Assembly (NCBI RefSeq): GCF_024723825.1 | Contig: NZ_JANQBQ010000001.1 | Span: forward strand, 682,001-746,000 | Source of the DNA: Romboutsia lituseburensis | GTDB taxonomy: Bacteria; Bacillota; Clostridia; Peptostreptococcales; Peptostreptococcaceae | Length of the DNA: 64,000 nucleotides | Direction: 5' to 3' | Part shown: piece after piece, positions 1 through 8,900 of the stretch | Numbering within the stretch: the stretch's first letter is position 1 | Layout of the letters: every line of letters starts with the position of its first letter | Translations under genes and position numbers: made by a program | Notes under the pieces: generated by a model | Database searches by the model: none | What the model saw: the letters and a program-made list of their open reading frames with translations, nothing else | Told to the model about the DNA's origin: nothing

Positions 1-1
1 T

Positions 2-91
2 ATTTATAGTGTATTATTCACTTTTATAAGTGGTATATTATCATCTATAACTTTTTATCCTATGAGATATAAATACTTAAATTTAAAATGA
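2..91 (+). CDS. C-terminal end of a membrane protein (partial)
   Basis: An open frame enters from the left edge and stops at TGA 89-91. The visible residues are one hydrophobic helix (FTFISGILSSITF) followed by a basic tail (MRYKY...LNLK). This looks like the last transmembrane segment of a transporter, but about 29 residues are not enough to name a family. It converges on the interrupted lipoprotein gene, with the hairpin at 138-171 between them. Confidence 0.45.
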   Translation: MYSVLFTFISGILSSITFYPMRYKYLNLK

Positions 92-137
92 TTTTTCTTA
101 ATTAAAAATTTACTGAATGTTAGTTTATTATGTAAAA

Positions 138-176
138 AGGCGATGCAAGAAATAATTATCTTGCATCGCCTCTTTT
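138..176. terminator. Bidirectional intrinsic terminator
   Basis: A 13-bp perfect stem (AGGCGATGCAAGA, 138-150, with its complement at 159-171) has an 8-nt loop. It is followed by T-rich sequence rightward and by TTTTT on the minus strand. It lies just past the stop of the lipoprotein gene and after the left-edge gene. Confidence 0.85.
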
Positions 177-179
177 AAT

Positions 180-672
180 TTATTTAACGTTTTTCATTGC
201 ATTATTTGCAAAATTTGTATTTACTATATCTTTATAAGGAGCTTCTTTATCTAACTCTTTAGCTTCCTTCATTACTTCCATTAACTTATTCAAACTCTCT
301 TCTTTAAGAACAGGGTCTTTGCTCCATGCATCTACTTCTTTATATCTTTTTACAACAGATACTAAATCATCTAAACTCATATCATTAAAAAATGGTTGCA
401 TAGCTTTTGCTACTTCTTCATCAGATGCACTTTGTACCCATAATTGACCTTTATATACTGCATTTGTAAATCTTTGTATTAAGTCTTTATTTTCATTCAT
501 AAAAGACTCAGTTGTAGAATAAGCAGTATATGGTATTTCTCCAGAATCTTGACCGATTGATGCTACTATGTGTCCTGTACCATCCTTTTCTAATTGTGTT
601 CCAGTTGGTTCAAATGCTGTTGTAAAATCAGCTTCTCCACCAACAAACGCTCCTGTCATTACTCCAAATTGT
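180..672 (-). pseudogene. 3' part of NMT1/SsuA-like ABC substrate-binding protein, cut by prophage
   Basis: This is the C-terminal half of a periplasmic-binding-protein-like lipoprotein (NMT1/THI5/SsuA family). The in-frame reading continues upstream of the ATG at 659 through GTA GGA TTT CAA and then hits a phage-derived TAA, so the ATG is internal and not a true start. Typical family stretches are AFVGGEADFTTAFEPT and EIPYTAYSTTESF. Joined to the 37437-37993 fragment at the shared CAATT core it gives ...RTDVQ-FGVMTGAF..., an uninterrupted protein of about 347 residues. The substrate (thiamine precursor, sulfonate or other) cannot be told from sequence. While the prophage is integrated, the gene cannot make a full protein. 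Confidence 0.85.
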
Positions 673-697
673 TAATCAGTTAGTTAATCACAATAAA
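667..697. other. Left prophage attachment junction
   Basis: The core AATTG (667-671) touches host lipoprotein sequence on the left. The phage half-site arm (675-697, beginning ATCAGTTAGTTAATC) lies on the right. With the right end it rebuilds a near-perfect palindromic attP: 23-bp arms around an 8-bp centre (minus strand TAACAATT) whose middle dinucleotide is CA. Confidence 0.85.
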
Positions 698-706
698 ATA
701 ATTCAC

Positions 707-734
707 AAGAGTAGTCTGTAAAAAGACTACTCTT
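707..734. terminator. Hairpin, likely terminator after the lysis genes
   Basis: An 11-bp stem (AAGAGTAGTCT, 707-717, with its complement at 724-734) sits between the amidase stop and the left attachment junction. The T-run is better on the plus strand than on the minus strand, so it may also shield the host gene. Confidence 0.6.
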
Positions 735-750
735 TTAATTAAATATACTA

Positions 751-1572
751 TTATATATTATATATTTCATTCCAAGCATTATATTTTTGTTTTAATTTAT
801 TACTAAAGTTTAAAACACTTTCTTTAGTAGAAAAACTTTCTATTTTTACACACCATTTATCATTATTTTTATGTACTTCATTATAAGCATTTTCTATTGT
901 AGTCATTTTTTTACTAAACAACAATGCATTTTCCTTAGTCTTGAAATCATATACTTTAATGCCGTAGTTATTAGTATTATTAATTGGTTTGTACTCTATT
1001 TCAAAATATTTGCATATTCCTTTTATAGTCGCTTCTACTAATTCATCCCTATTATTTTTTAGAATTTTCAAATCACTAATATTAGAATAAAAGGCATATT
1101 CAATTAAACAACAAGGAGCTATAGTTTTATATATAACTGTAAAATCTTCTTTCTTAACTCCTCTATCCTTAGCATTACTATCTAAGTTTTTTATACATTT
1201 AAATATTTCACCTTGTATATATTTAGCTGCAATCTTTGAACTTTGACTAGCATTTGATGCAACATAAGTCTCTGTCCCTCTAGCAGAAGTATTATTGTAA
1301 GCATTTGCATGTATAGATATCATTAATGATTTTGGCTTACCTTTAGAAACATAATGGTTACTCATGCTATTAGCTCTTTGAGTTAATCCTATATCACTAA
1401 TTTTTTCTGGATTTGGATTAGATAAGAATACATATATACCATGATCCTCTGCTCTCTTCTTAACTTTATATTGCATGTAATTATTAAATTCCCATTCATA
1501 GAAGTTTTCCTTAGCATTATTTTTACCAGGTGTATTTTTAGCATGTCCTGCATCTATTAATAATAAATTCAT
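751..1572 (-). CDS. Endolysin: N-acetylmuramoyl-L-alanine amidase (Amidase_3)
   Basis: Cuts the amide bond between MurNAc and the stem peptide to lyse the host. The zinc ligands of the Amidase_3 fold are visible: H10 (in DAGH), E28 and H88 (in SIHANA), plus the catalytic glutamate E158 (in CLIEYAFYSN). Residues 1-190 are the enzyme. Residues ~203-273 hold two related stretches (FKTKENALLFSKKM and FSTKESVLNFSNKL), like a SPOR-type wall-binding domain. At 273 aa this is usual for clostridial phage endolysins. It is the last gene of the late operon and starts 3 nt after the holin-like gene. Confidence 0.93.
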   Translation of the reverse strand: MNLLLIDAGHAKNTPGKNNAKENFYEWEFNNYMQYKVKKRAEDHGIYVFLSNPNPEKISDIGLTQRANSMSNHYVSKGKPKSLMISIHANAYNNTSARGTETYVASNASQSSKIAAKYIQGEIFKCIKNLDSNAKDRGVKKEDFTVIYKTIAPCCLIEYAFYSNISDLKILKNNRDELVEATIKGICKYFEIEYKPINNTNNYGIKVYDFKTKENALLFSKKMTTIENAYNEVHKNNDKWCVKIESFSTKESVLNFSNKLKQKYNAWNEIYNI

Positions 1573-1574
1573 AA

Positions 1575-1859
1575 TTAATTACCTACCTTTTCTAATATTT
1601 TATCAACTTTTAATTCAGTTCTATTTATATCTTCCTTCATATCTTTTGCTATAATTTCTACACTTTCAGCTAGTTGTTTATTAGTAACCAATAACTCTGT
1701 ATTAGCTTGTAATAACCTATCTTCTCTTTCTCTATCTGAAATTTTATCTTCTTTTCTTTCTTCTCTATCAGCCTTGTCTTTGCTATTTAAATAATATCCA
1801 AGAGCCATACAACAAGCTATTGGAAATCCTACATTTTGTATTAGTGTTGAAAAATCCAT
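1575..1859 (-). CDS. BhlA/UviB-type holin-like protein
   Basis: 94 residues: one N-terminal membrane segment (about 10-24, VGFPIACCMALGYYL) then a highly charged coiled coil (EERKEDKISDREREDRL...). This is the layout of the BhlA/UviB holin-like family that precedes amidases in clostridial phages. It presumably permeabilises the membrane so that the amidase can reach the wall. The AAGGAGGAATAT ribosome site is good. Function is inferred from family and position. Confidence 0.85.
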   Translation of the reverse strand: MDFSTLIQNVGFPIACCMALGYYLNSKDKADREERKEDKISDREREDRLLQANTELLVTNKQLAESVEIIAKDMKEDINRTELKVDKILEKVGN

Positions 1860-1883
1860 ATATTCCTCCTTAAATTTTTGTAT

Positions 1884-1907
1884 AAAAAAAGACTATTCTG
1901 CATAGTC
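1884..1907 (-). terminator. Intrinsic terminator after the xkdX-like gene
   Basis: On the minus strand a 6-bp stem (GACTAT/ATAGTC, 1891-1907) is followed by seven T. It overlaps the stop codon of the small XkdX-like gene and lies ahead of the holin gene, so it may reduce or time lysis-gene expression. Confidence 0.65.
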
Positions 1908-2030
1908 CTCATTAGTTATTTTTTTATATTCTTCTCTAGTAATTTTATTCTTAACTACTCCATTTTTGACTTGTGTTAAATTCCATAGCTTCTTATCGTG
2001 AAACTCTTTTATTGTTTCATACCAGTTCAT
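1893..2030 (-). CDS. XkdX-family small phage protein (45 aa)
   Basis: The sequence MNWYETIKEFHDKKLWN followed by a basic middle and ITREEYKKIT matches the short XkdX family (about 40-50 aa). These sit between tail-appendage and holin genes in many Firmicutes phages. The start lies 1 nt after the stop of the upstream gene, with GGGGGAGGG as ribosome site inside that gene's end. Its molecular role is unknown. Confidence 0.8.
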   Translation of the reverse strand: MNWYETIKEFHDKKLWNLTQVKNGVVKNKITREEYKKITNEDYAE

Positions 2031-2031
2031 A

Positions 2032-2334
2032 CTATACTCCCTCCCCCATCATAACCTTATAGACTAAGTCCGCATTGTTTTGTTCTAGTTCCTTTATTCG
2101 TTTCTGCTCCTCTGTCAGAATAGGTTCAATTGGTTCTGTAATGGGCTTTTTAGTATTCATATCGATACTAACTAGCCTAACTTTAGAATAATCAATCTCT
2201 CCAAAGTCTAAGTCTATACAGTGTATTTCAGTTATCTCTTTTCTATCTGGAATATCTGCTCCTTGTATTTCTCCGTAGCTATACATAATAGCTCCGTCTT
2301 GATCACATATAATTCTATTTCCTATTTGTTTCAT
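2032..2334 (-). CDS. Tail-tip accessory protein, XkdW-like position
   Basis: 100 aa, not firmly assigned. The N-terminal part is beta-rich (GNRIICDQDGAIMYSYGEI). The C-terminal part is a short coiled coil (TEEQKRIKELEQNNADLV), as often seen in small proteins after phage fibre genes. It lies between the fibre tip and xkdX. The base composition is less AT-rich than in the structural genes upstream, like the fibre-tip segment next to it, which suggests a shared origin. Possible fibre chaperone or fibre-attached protein; this is inference. Confidence 0.7.
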   Translation of the reverse strand: MKQIGNRIICDQDGAIMYSYGEIQGADIPDRKEITEIHCIDLDFGEIDYSKVRLVSIDMNTKKPITEPIEPILTEEQKRIKELEQNNADLVYKVMMGEGV

Positions 2335-2346
2335 TTCAAATACCTC

Positions 2347-3991
2347 CTATAGTTCATGGGCTATCCAATTAAAAGTTTCATTATGCTCTGTGATACATCC
2401 TTCAACTCTAATTAAATTTCCCTCTCTTATAACTCTACCCAGAGACCCCCCAGCTCCAACTTGATCTGTAAAAACTTGAGTGTTAATAAACATATCCGCA
2501 GCATACAATCTGTGAGTAAAATCTACAAATGTGACATACCCCGAATAGGAAAATGATGTAGTGTAAAAATAAATATATCCGGGAGTAAATCCTAATTGAT
2601 TTAAGTCAAATGTTATTGTTTTTCTTCCATACCTAGCTTCGCTCCTGTCATCAAGAGATCGAAACTTCAAAATAGGGTCTCCCGCCGCAACGGGTCCTCC
2701 CATAGCAACTTTCTTACCCATTGGTATGTTTGCTATACTGTTGACTATGTTAGACATAGAATTATTCATACCTACTGTTACTCCCTTGTTACTCAGCTGA
2801 TTAACCATATTGATCTTGGCATTTAGTACTTCCTCAGCTAAATAAGAAGTTCCCCCTACCACATCATATATGGATGAACCTTGGCTGTTTCTTAAGTTAG
2901 CAAGCCAGTCAGTCATGGGAGCATCAGCACTAATTACCTGAGCTCCTATTGTGCTAACTACCGCTCTTTTATCCTCATACGAGTCAAAGACGCCTCCAAG
3001 GTGACCAAGTACTGTTGTTTAATTCTCTTACGTATCTGACAGTAGGATTGTTAAAAGCTATTGCTTCCTGGTGCTGATATTTATTGTTGTGTACTTTGGT
3101 TATAAAATAATACCAGCCTGTATCTGGAGCATTAGCCACATTAGAACCCATGTAAAATCCAGTCTTAGTAATACTATTACAGTCTGTTGTATTGTTACAT
3201 GTTCCATCATCAGCTGTAACTTTAACTCTTTGAGATTTTGAGATACTGGATTCAACTGTAGATCCATCACTCATTTTTATACTATTTGCGGTTAGGTTAT
3301 TTACTATAGTCTCTAAAGCAGTTATCTTATTTAACAGATTACCTGCAACATTTTCATCTAGTATATTTTTTATTTCTTCAAACCATTTATTGAAATCACT
3401 TTCAAAGAAATGCTTAGATTCTTCAATCCATTTATTCATATCTAAATTCTTTTCTTTAATATAAGCTTGTAACTGATTATATAATGTAGTTGTGTCTATT
3501 TCTTCAATAGTTCCTTTTACGATACCACACAAGTCTTTATTAAGTCTTGTATCTGTTATTTTACTTTGTAAAACACTTACAGTTCCTGCATCTATTTTTA
3601 TTTCAGCTATACATAATTCATGTGCATCTGCATCTCTTTGTAATATTGTAGCTACAGAAGAACTAGCAAAAGTACCTTGCTTTATTTTACAAGTAATATT
3701 TCTTTCTAAATTATCAAATCTTAAAACTACTCTATCTACTCTATTTAAAACACCATCAGCATTATCTAACTTTAATATTAAATTATCTGTATTTTCATAT
3801 ATTGCCCCTTTTATAAAACTTTTTCCAGGTGTGACTGTTACAGTCATATCATTATTAGTTATGACTTGTAATTGAGTAGAAGGGTTTGGAAATACACCAT
3901 TGCCTATAAAACTAGCAAAATAATCTCGAAAGTCATCTGCTTTGTATTTTCTGTCCCCATTTACACTATTAAAAACAAAACTTTTCTCCAA
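2347..3991 (-). CDS. Long tail-fibre product made by +1 programmed frameshift (547 aa, predicted)
   Basis: The 335-aa fibre frame ends CCT TGG AGG CGT CTT TGA C. If the ribosome slips +1 on CTT, reading continues GAC TCG TAT GAG... for 212 more residues to the stop at 2347. The signal copies the bacterial prfB site: a Shine-Dalgarno-like GGAGG (2993-2997), a 3-nt spacer, then CTT TGA C (2983-2989). The second frame opens just upstream but has no ATG, GTG or TTG near that GGAGG. Its first ATG (2914-2916) lacks a ribosome site. The added tip contains VYDVVGG-like and NKGVTVGMNNSMSNIVN stretches typical of clostridial tail-fibre ends. It could be the receptor-binding tip, made in a minority of fibres. 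Alternative: a recent recombination or indel. Confidence 0.7.
2983..2998 (-). promoter_or_regulatory. prfB-like +1 ribosomal frameshift signal
   Basis: Read on the minus strand it is TTGGAGG, then CGT, then CTT TGA C. The internal GGAGG sits 3 nt before CTT, the same spacing as in prfB (AGGGGG-TAT-CTT-TGA-C). That family of sites stalls at UGA and slips tRNA-Leu from CUU to UUU. In prfB the shift responds to release-factor-2 level; here the same sensing is possible but unproven. Confidence 0.75.
2984..3991 (-). CDS. Tail fibre / upper baseplate protein, short form (335 aa)
   Basis: The N-terminal 150 residues (KSFVFNSVNGDRKYKADDF, then a beta-rich segment with TVTPGKSFIKGAIYENTDN) match the baseplate-attachment part of clostridial phage fibres. 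A helical segment follows (about 165-235, NKWIEESKHFFESDFNKW). The C-terminus ends WYYFITKVHNN...STWSPWRRL, the classic ending of a pyocin-knob-like domain. The short form therefore looks complete by itself. The start is next to the stop of the Gp37-like gene, with an AGAAGGTGATTTA ribosome site. The stop codon is part of the predicted +1 shift site. Confidence 0.85.
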   Translation of the reverse strand: MEKSFVFNSVNGDRKYKADDFRDYFASFIGNGVFPNPSTQLQVITNNDMTVTVTPGKSFIKGAIYENTDNLILKLDNADGVLNRVDRVVLRFDNLERNITCKIKQGTFASSSVATILQRDADAHELCIAEIKIDAGTVSVLQSKITDTRLNKDLCGIVKGTIEEIDTTTLYNQLQAYIKEKNLDMNKWIEESKHFFESDFNKWFEEIKNILDENVAGNLLNKITALETIVNNLTANSIKMSDGSTVESSISKSQRVKVTADDGTCNNTTDCNSITKTGFYMGSNVANAPDTGWYYFITKVHNNKYQHQEAIAFNNPTVRYVRELNNSTWSPWRRL

Positions 3992-5071
3992 TTAAATCAC
4001 CTTCTTTTCTAAATCTTTAATTTTAGTAAGTATTGTTGGAATAGTACTTCCAAATGTTATTTTTAAACTCATACCATTTTTATTGTAAACCTCTTCAGTT
4101 TCTACAATTTTAGAATTCATAGTGACTCTTAAACTTCTATCTTGTATAGTTACTAAATCGCCTAAATCATAATCTTTTTTATAAATAAATGTATTTGTTG
4201 CATTAATATCTAGCTCAAAACTTTTTAATTCTTCAAATTCTTTTAATTTAACTTGTCCTTCTTTTTTAATTTCTTCTATGTCATCAGAATTTATAGATGC
4301 AAATACTTCAGTTCTCTCAAAGCCAGAGGACTCACCAGTAGATAAAACAATTTTACTAGCATCATCTTTAGTTCCTGAATATACAACATTTTTAGCATTA
4401 ATAATACTTTCTATATAATTCCTAGATACTATATTATTAAAATCAGAACGGAATATAACAGGAGGATTAACATTTTGATTTATAGTTAAATCTTTACTTT
4501 CAATTACATCAAATATAAATTGCTTTTCTTTCGGATTTAAAGTTACATCCCAACCAAGACCACAATATTCGCATATTTCTTTGATTTTTTCTGATAAATT
4601 ATCGTATGAGCTTCTCCAGCTATCATCATTGCCTCTAAATTTATCTTCTGCTATAACTAATCTACCAGTTTTTCTAAATGGATCAACTGTCTTAACACAA
4701 TTTTTATTTACGAAATGCTTTATAATAGTTTCTTGTTTACCTTTGCACATTTCATAAGATTGATTTATATCTGGAATTATTAATTTCCTATTTATCAATC
4801 CTTTAAGAGTTACTCCTTTAACTAGTAATACATCAGATTTATTTTCTACACCATTAAATTCTTTATGTAAAATAATCCCTACATTTTTATAATCTTTATC
4901 TAATACTATTAAGTTGTTTGTTATAAGTTTATCTGTATGTAAATTACTTACTTTTATTTTTAGCTCAAATTCTGATAAACCGAAAAATCTTCTATTTAAT
5001 TTAAATTCTTCATAATTATCTATTTCGCCTAATAAATTAATATCTTTATCTAATATCCTTATTGATTTCAT
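3992..5071 (-). CDS. Gp37-like siphovirus tail/baseplate protein
   Basis: 359 aa. The N-terminus (RILDKDINLLGEIDNYEEF), the middle (LLVKGVTLKGLINRKLIIP) and the WDVTLNPKEKQFIFDV segment fit the siphovirus ReqiPepy6 Gp37-like family. These sit right after Dit and form the tail-tip hub, in the place of a Tal protein. No protease or lysozyme domain is seen. It is one base from the dit stop on one side and joined to the fibre gene on the other, so translation is probably coupled. Family assignment is good; exact role is inferred. Confidence 0.85.
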   Translation of the reverse strand: MKSIRILDKDINLLGEIDNYEEFKLNRRFFGLSEFELKIKVSNLHTDKLITNNLIVLDKDYKNVGIILHKEFNGVENKSDVLLVKGVTLKGLINRKLIIPDINQSYEMCKGKQETIIKHFVNKNCVKTVDPFRKTGRLVIAEDKFRGNDDSWRSSYDNLSEKIKEICEYCGLGWDVTLNPKEKQFIFDVIESKDLTINQNVNPPVIFRSDFNNIVSRNYIESIINAKNVVYSGTKDDASKIVLSTGESSGFERTEVFASINSDDIEEIKKEGQVKLKEFEELKSFELDINATNTFIYKKDYDLGDLVTIQDRSLRVTMNSKIVETEEVYNKNGMSLKITFGSTIPTILTKIKDLEKKVI

Positions 5072-5072
5072 T

Positions 5073-5936
5073 TTACACCCCCAAGTATAAAGGAGTATAA
5101 TATATAGATACTTCCAGGTTATCTATTCCATGTTCAGCATCATATCTAAATAGATTATCTCCTACCTCTAGTTTTAAAAATTCACTGTCTAAATCTAGCC
5201 AATTAAAAACATTTTGCCTAGTACTGTTACTTTTAACTAACTCAATTCTTTTATTAGAATAATCCGTGGTTACCTCTAATAAATCTCCTTTTTCTAGTAT
5301 TCTATTTATCTTTATAAATTCTCTTGTATTAACATTAAAAAGAGAAGGATTAACAACAGTTGCTAAAGCTCTAAATTGTATTTTCATACCACAAGAAACG
5401 TCCCCGTAATTTGCTATATTGCAAATTAAATTACTAACTCTATGCCCCATTTCAATGCCTTCATCTTCTATTTCTAACTCAAACTCAAAATCTCCCTGCC
5501 ATAAAGCTATATCAGTTTTTTTGGTATTAATATCCCTCCAAAAAGGGTTTGGACAAATAAACTGTACTAAAAATTTTTGCATAAAACCAATCGGTGATTG
5601 AAATGTTATATCTTGTACAATGCAATCAATTTTTCGAGTTAAAGCATTGTTTATATAAGTTAAAGTTGCTTGAAATTTAGGATTAAAAAGAGCACTTAAA
5701 TATGCTCTTTTTCTATCTAAATCTTCTCTACTAGATGCTATAATAGCTCCTGTTACTGGTAATATTTTTTCTTTTATAGAAACTGTATCTATACTAACAC
5801 CATCTGTAACATTGTTTGAAAAACTTATATTTGTATTAACATTAGCATAGTTATCTATGCTTTCTAATAAAAAAGGTCGAGATTTACAAAGTGTAAGTTC
5901 CTGACCTTTTTTGTTCCTATATATTAACTTTTGCAC
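5073..5936 (-). CDS. Distal tail protein (Dit, phage tail family)
   Basis: 287 aa with the Sipho_tail arrangement. The N-terminal belt domain (LIYRNKKGQELTL... and the RKRAYLSALFNPKF motif) is followed by IDCIVQDITFQSPIGF and the FICPNPFWRD motif that typifies Dit. A C-terminal jelly-roll-like part follows. Dit forms the hexameric hub joining tail tube to baseplate. Located directly after the tape measure gene, as expected. Confidence 0.92.
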   Translation of the reverse strand: MQKLIYRNKKGQELTLCKSRPFLLESIDNYANVNTNISFSNNVTDGVSIDTVSIKEKILPVTGAIIASSREDLDRKRAYLSALFNPKFQATLTYINNALTRKIDCIVQDITFQSPIGFMQKFLVQFICPNPFWRDINTKKTDIALWQGDFEFELEIEDEGIEMGHRVSNLICNIANYGDVSCGMKIQFRALATVVNPSLFNVNTREFIKINRILEKGDLLEVTTDYSNKRIELVKSNSTRQNVFNWLDLDSEFLKLEVGDNLFRYDAEHGIDNLEVSIYYTPLYLGV

Positions 5937-5948
5937 TTTTCGACCTCC

Positions 5949-8900
5949 TTAACTAATACTAAATGCCATTCTTCTCATTGTAGTTTCTACATCTCTTCCA
6001 GAATTTGAATTATTTGAATTATGATATACATTAAAATTATTAGTGCTACTATTATTAGTAGTAACATTAGATATATTACTACTAGATGTAGGTACGGAAA
6101 TAGATGCTGCGGCACTCTTAGCGGAACTTATGCTAGTCCATAAAATATCTATCATTTTTTGTATTTCATCTATATTTGGCTTAATACCATCTAGTAGTTT
6201 TTCACCTAAGCTCTTACCTGCATCAAAATATTTAGGAGTATAACTATATAATAACTCTACGATTTCACTCTGATTTTTATCCATTATCAATTTTTCAGAT
6301 TCTGCTTGAAGTTTAGCTTCATTTGTTTTTTCATCATAGAATTTTTTTAGTTCTTTAAGTCTATTATCATAAGACTCTTTTTCAGATTCATATATTTGAT
6401 TTAGATTATCTATCTCTAGTTTTTTATTTTCTTCTAAATCTTCTTTCCTTTTTTTCAGTTCCTCTTTTTTATCTTCTAACTTTTGTTTTTCTAACCTTTT
6501 CTTCCTTTCTTCTAATAATTTTTCTAGCTCTTTTTGTAATTGAGCTTTATTACTTTCATCATGTTCATATTCTATAGCAGTTGTTATTTTATTTATTTTA
6601 TCAAGTTCTTCTTTATCTTTATCTTCTCTTTCTTTTTCTTTTTCTGCATCCTCTAAAGCTTTCAATTCATTATCAATCGCTTTAATTTTAGCATCATATA
6701 CAGAGTCAATTCTTTTTATACTTTCTTCTTTCCATTTATCTAAATTTTCTAACTGTTTTTTTATATTTTCTTCCTGTAACTCATATTCTTCCTTATATTT
6801 AGCTTTTAAAGCATCTTCTAAAGCATCTTGTAATTTATTTACTTCTTTAGCAAACTCTTGGTTAGCTTCTAGCTCCTTTTTTAGTTGTTCTTCTGCATTT
6901 TTTTCTATTAATTTCAGTTGCTCTATTTCTTTATCTGCCTGTTTTTTTCTTAATTCTATCTGTTCTTTAAGAGCTTTTTCTTTTTCATCATATTCTCTTT
7001 TTAGATTTTTTTTTCTATTTTTATCTTTTATTTTATCTAATTTATCTTCTTGTTCATATTTTAGTTTTTGTTTTTTCTCATCAAATATTTTTAAGTCAGT
7101 ATCTAAATCTTTTTTTACTTTTTTCATTTCAGTTTGTACCATGTTAGCAACTCTTTGAGTAGTAGATTTAAGCATATCTTCATTTTTTATAATTCCTACT
7201 GCTAAACCTTCTGTTATTGACCCCCCAATCGGAATCATACGTTTAGAAGGCGAATTAACCTTAAACGATTTTTTAAATCCGCTTACAACACCATCTGCAA
7301 AGCTATTTACTTTAGATTGCAACCAACTTCCAGCACTTTTTATACCATTCCATAATCCTTCGACAATAGATGCACCTATAGAAACTACTTTACTAGGAAT
7401 AGATTTAAGACCATTTGTTATATTACTAGTAAATTTACTAGCTGCTTGAGTAGCCTTTTGTGCCATTTGTAATGCAAATTCACCAGCCTTTTGTATAGAC
7501 TGTTGCAACCATGACCATATCTTACCTGGTAATTGTTGAAACCAGTTTATAACATTGCTTATAAACTGTCTCCCCGATTCATTAGCTTTTTGAGCTGTTT
7601 GACTTCCCCAATTTGCAATCTTACTTAAAGTTTGTTGTAGCCAATTCCATATTTTACCTGGTAATTGTGAAAACCAATTTGATATACTTTCTATCCATTG
7701 TGGGATATTAGTTGTGAAATAATTATATGTTTCTACTCCCCAATTAACTATGTTACCTAGTGCTATACCTAAACATTCACCTATTCGACCAGGAAGTTCA
7801 TTAAACCAATTCCCTATATTATCAATCCATTGAGGTATAGTGCTTGTAAAGAAATTACTTACGTTATCTCCCCATTCTGTAAATGTATTTAATACATCAC
7901 TCCATAGTTGAGAAAAATAATCTGGTGCTTGTTTAAAGAAATCTAAAGTACTTTGCCATGCTTGAGGTATAGTTGTTGTAAAAAAGTCACATATTGAATT
8001 CCAAACATTTGAACAAGTATCTTTAATACTATTCCATGCATTTATAACACCATCTCTAAAACCATCATTAGTATTCCATAACAATGTTATGCCACCAACA
8101 ACAGCAGTTATAGCTGCAATAGTTAATCCTATTGGACCAGTTAAAAATGTAAATACTGCTGCTAATGCACCTATAGCTGGTGTTGCAGCAGTAGCTCCTG
8201 TCGTTACAACGGCTATTGCACCACTTACGGTTGAAATTGCTGTTATTATTCCACCTATTATGCTAGTTAATCCACCTATTATCATTATAACTGGACCAAG
8301 TACAGTAGCTACCATTCCCATTTTGACTAAAAACTCTTGTGCACCTGGACTTAAATTACTAAACTTACTAGCCAATTCTCCAACTTGATCTGCAATTGAT
8401 TTTATAGTTGGAGCAAGAACTTTTAACACTTTTATACCTGCAGTTTCTAAGGCTCCAAATGCTTGTTCAATACTTGATTTAGTATTATTTTGCATTGTTT
8501 CAGCCATTTTTTTTGCTGCTCCATCACTATCTTTAAGTGATTTTGTTAAGGAATTTATTTTACCAGGGCCAGCATCCATTAATACTAACATTCCTGACAT
8601 TGCTTCTTGTCCAAATATAGTAGCTATAGCTGCTTGTTTTTGTTCATCAGTTAATCCTTTTGTACTATTTTGTAAATTGCCTATAATTTGATTTAAAGGT
8701 AGCATTTTACCTTGAGAGTCAAAAGCATTAAATCCTAATTCTTTCATTAAACCAGCTGCTTCTTTACTTGGTTTAGCTAATCTTGATAAAGCACCTCTTA
8801 ATGTAGTTCCAGATTGACTCCCTTTTATTCCTGCATCAGCCATTACACCGATAGCTGCAGTTACTTCTTCAAGACTTAGTCCCATAGCATTAGCAACAGG

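Noticed and set aside
180-659. Reading the 159-residue frame as an independent protein starting at ATG 659
   Set aside because: The frame continues upstream in host sequence to the attachment core and joins cleanly with the 37437-37993 fragment; it is the 3' part of one gene.
2914-2916. ATG at 2916 as the true start of a separate 189-aa tail protein
   Set aside because: No ribosome site precedes it, 23 in-frame codons upstream look coding, and the prfB-like signal explains the frame. Kept only as an alternative.
8089-8388. Rightward frames opposite the tape measure gene and other late genes
   Set aside because: They follow from the composition of the opposite strand, lack ribosome sites and resemble no protein family.
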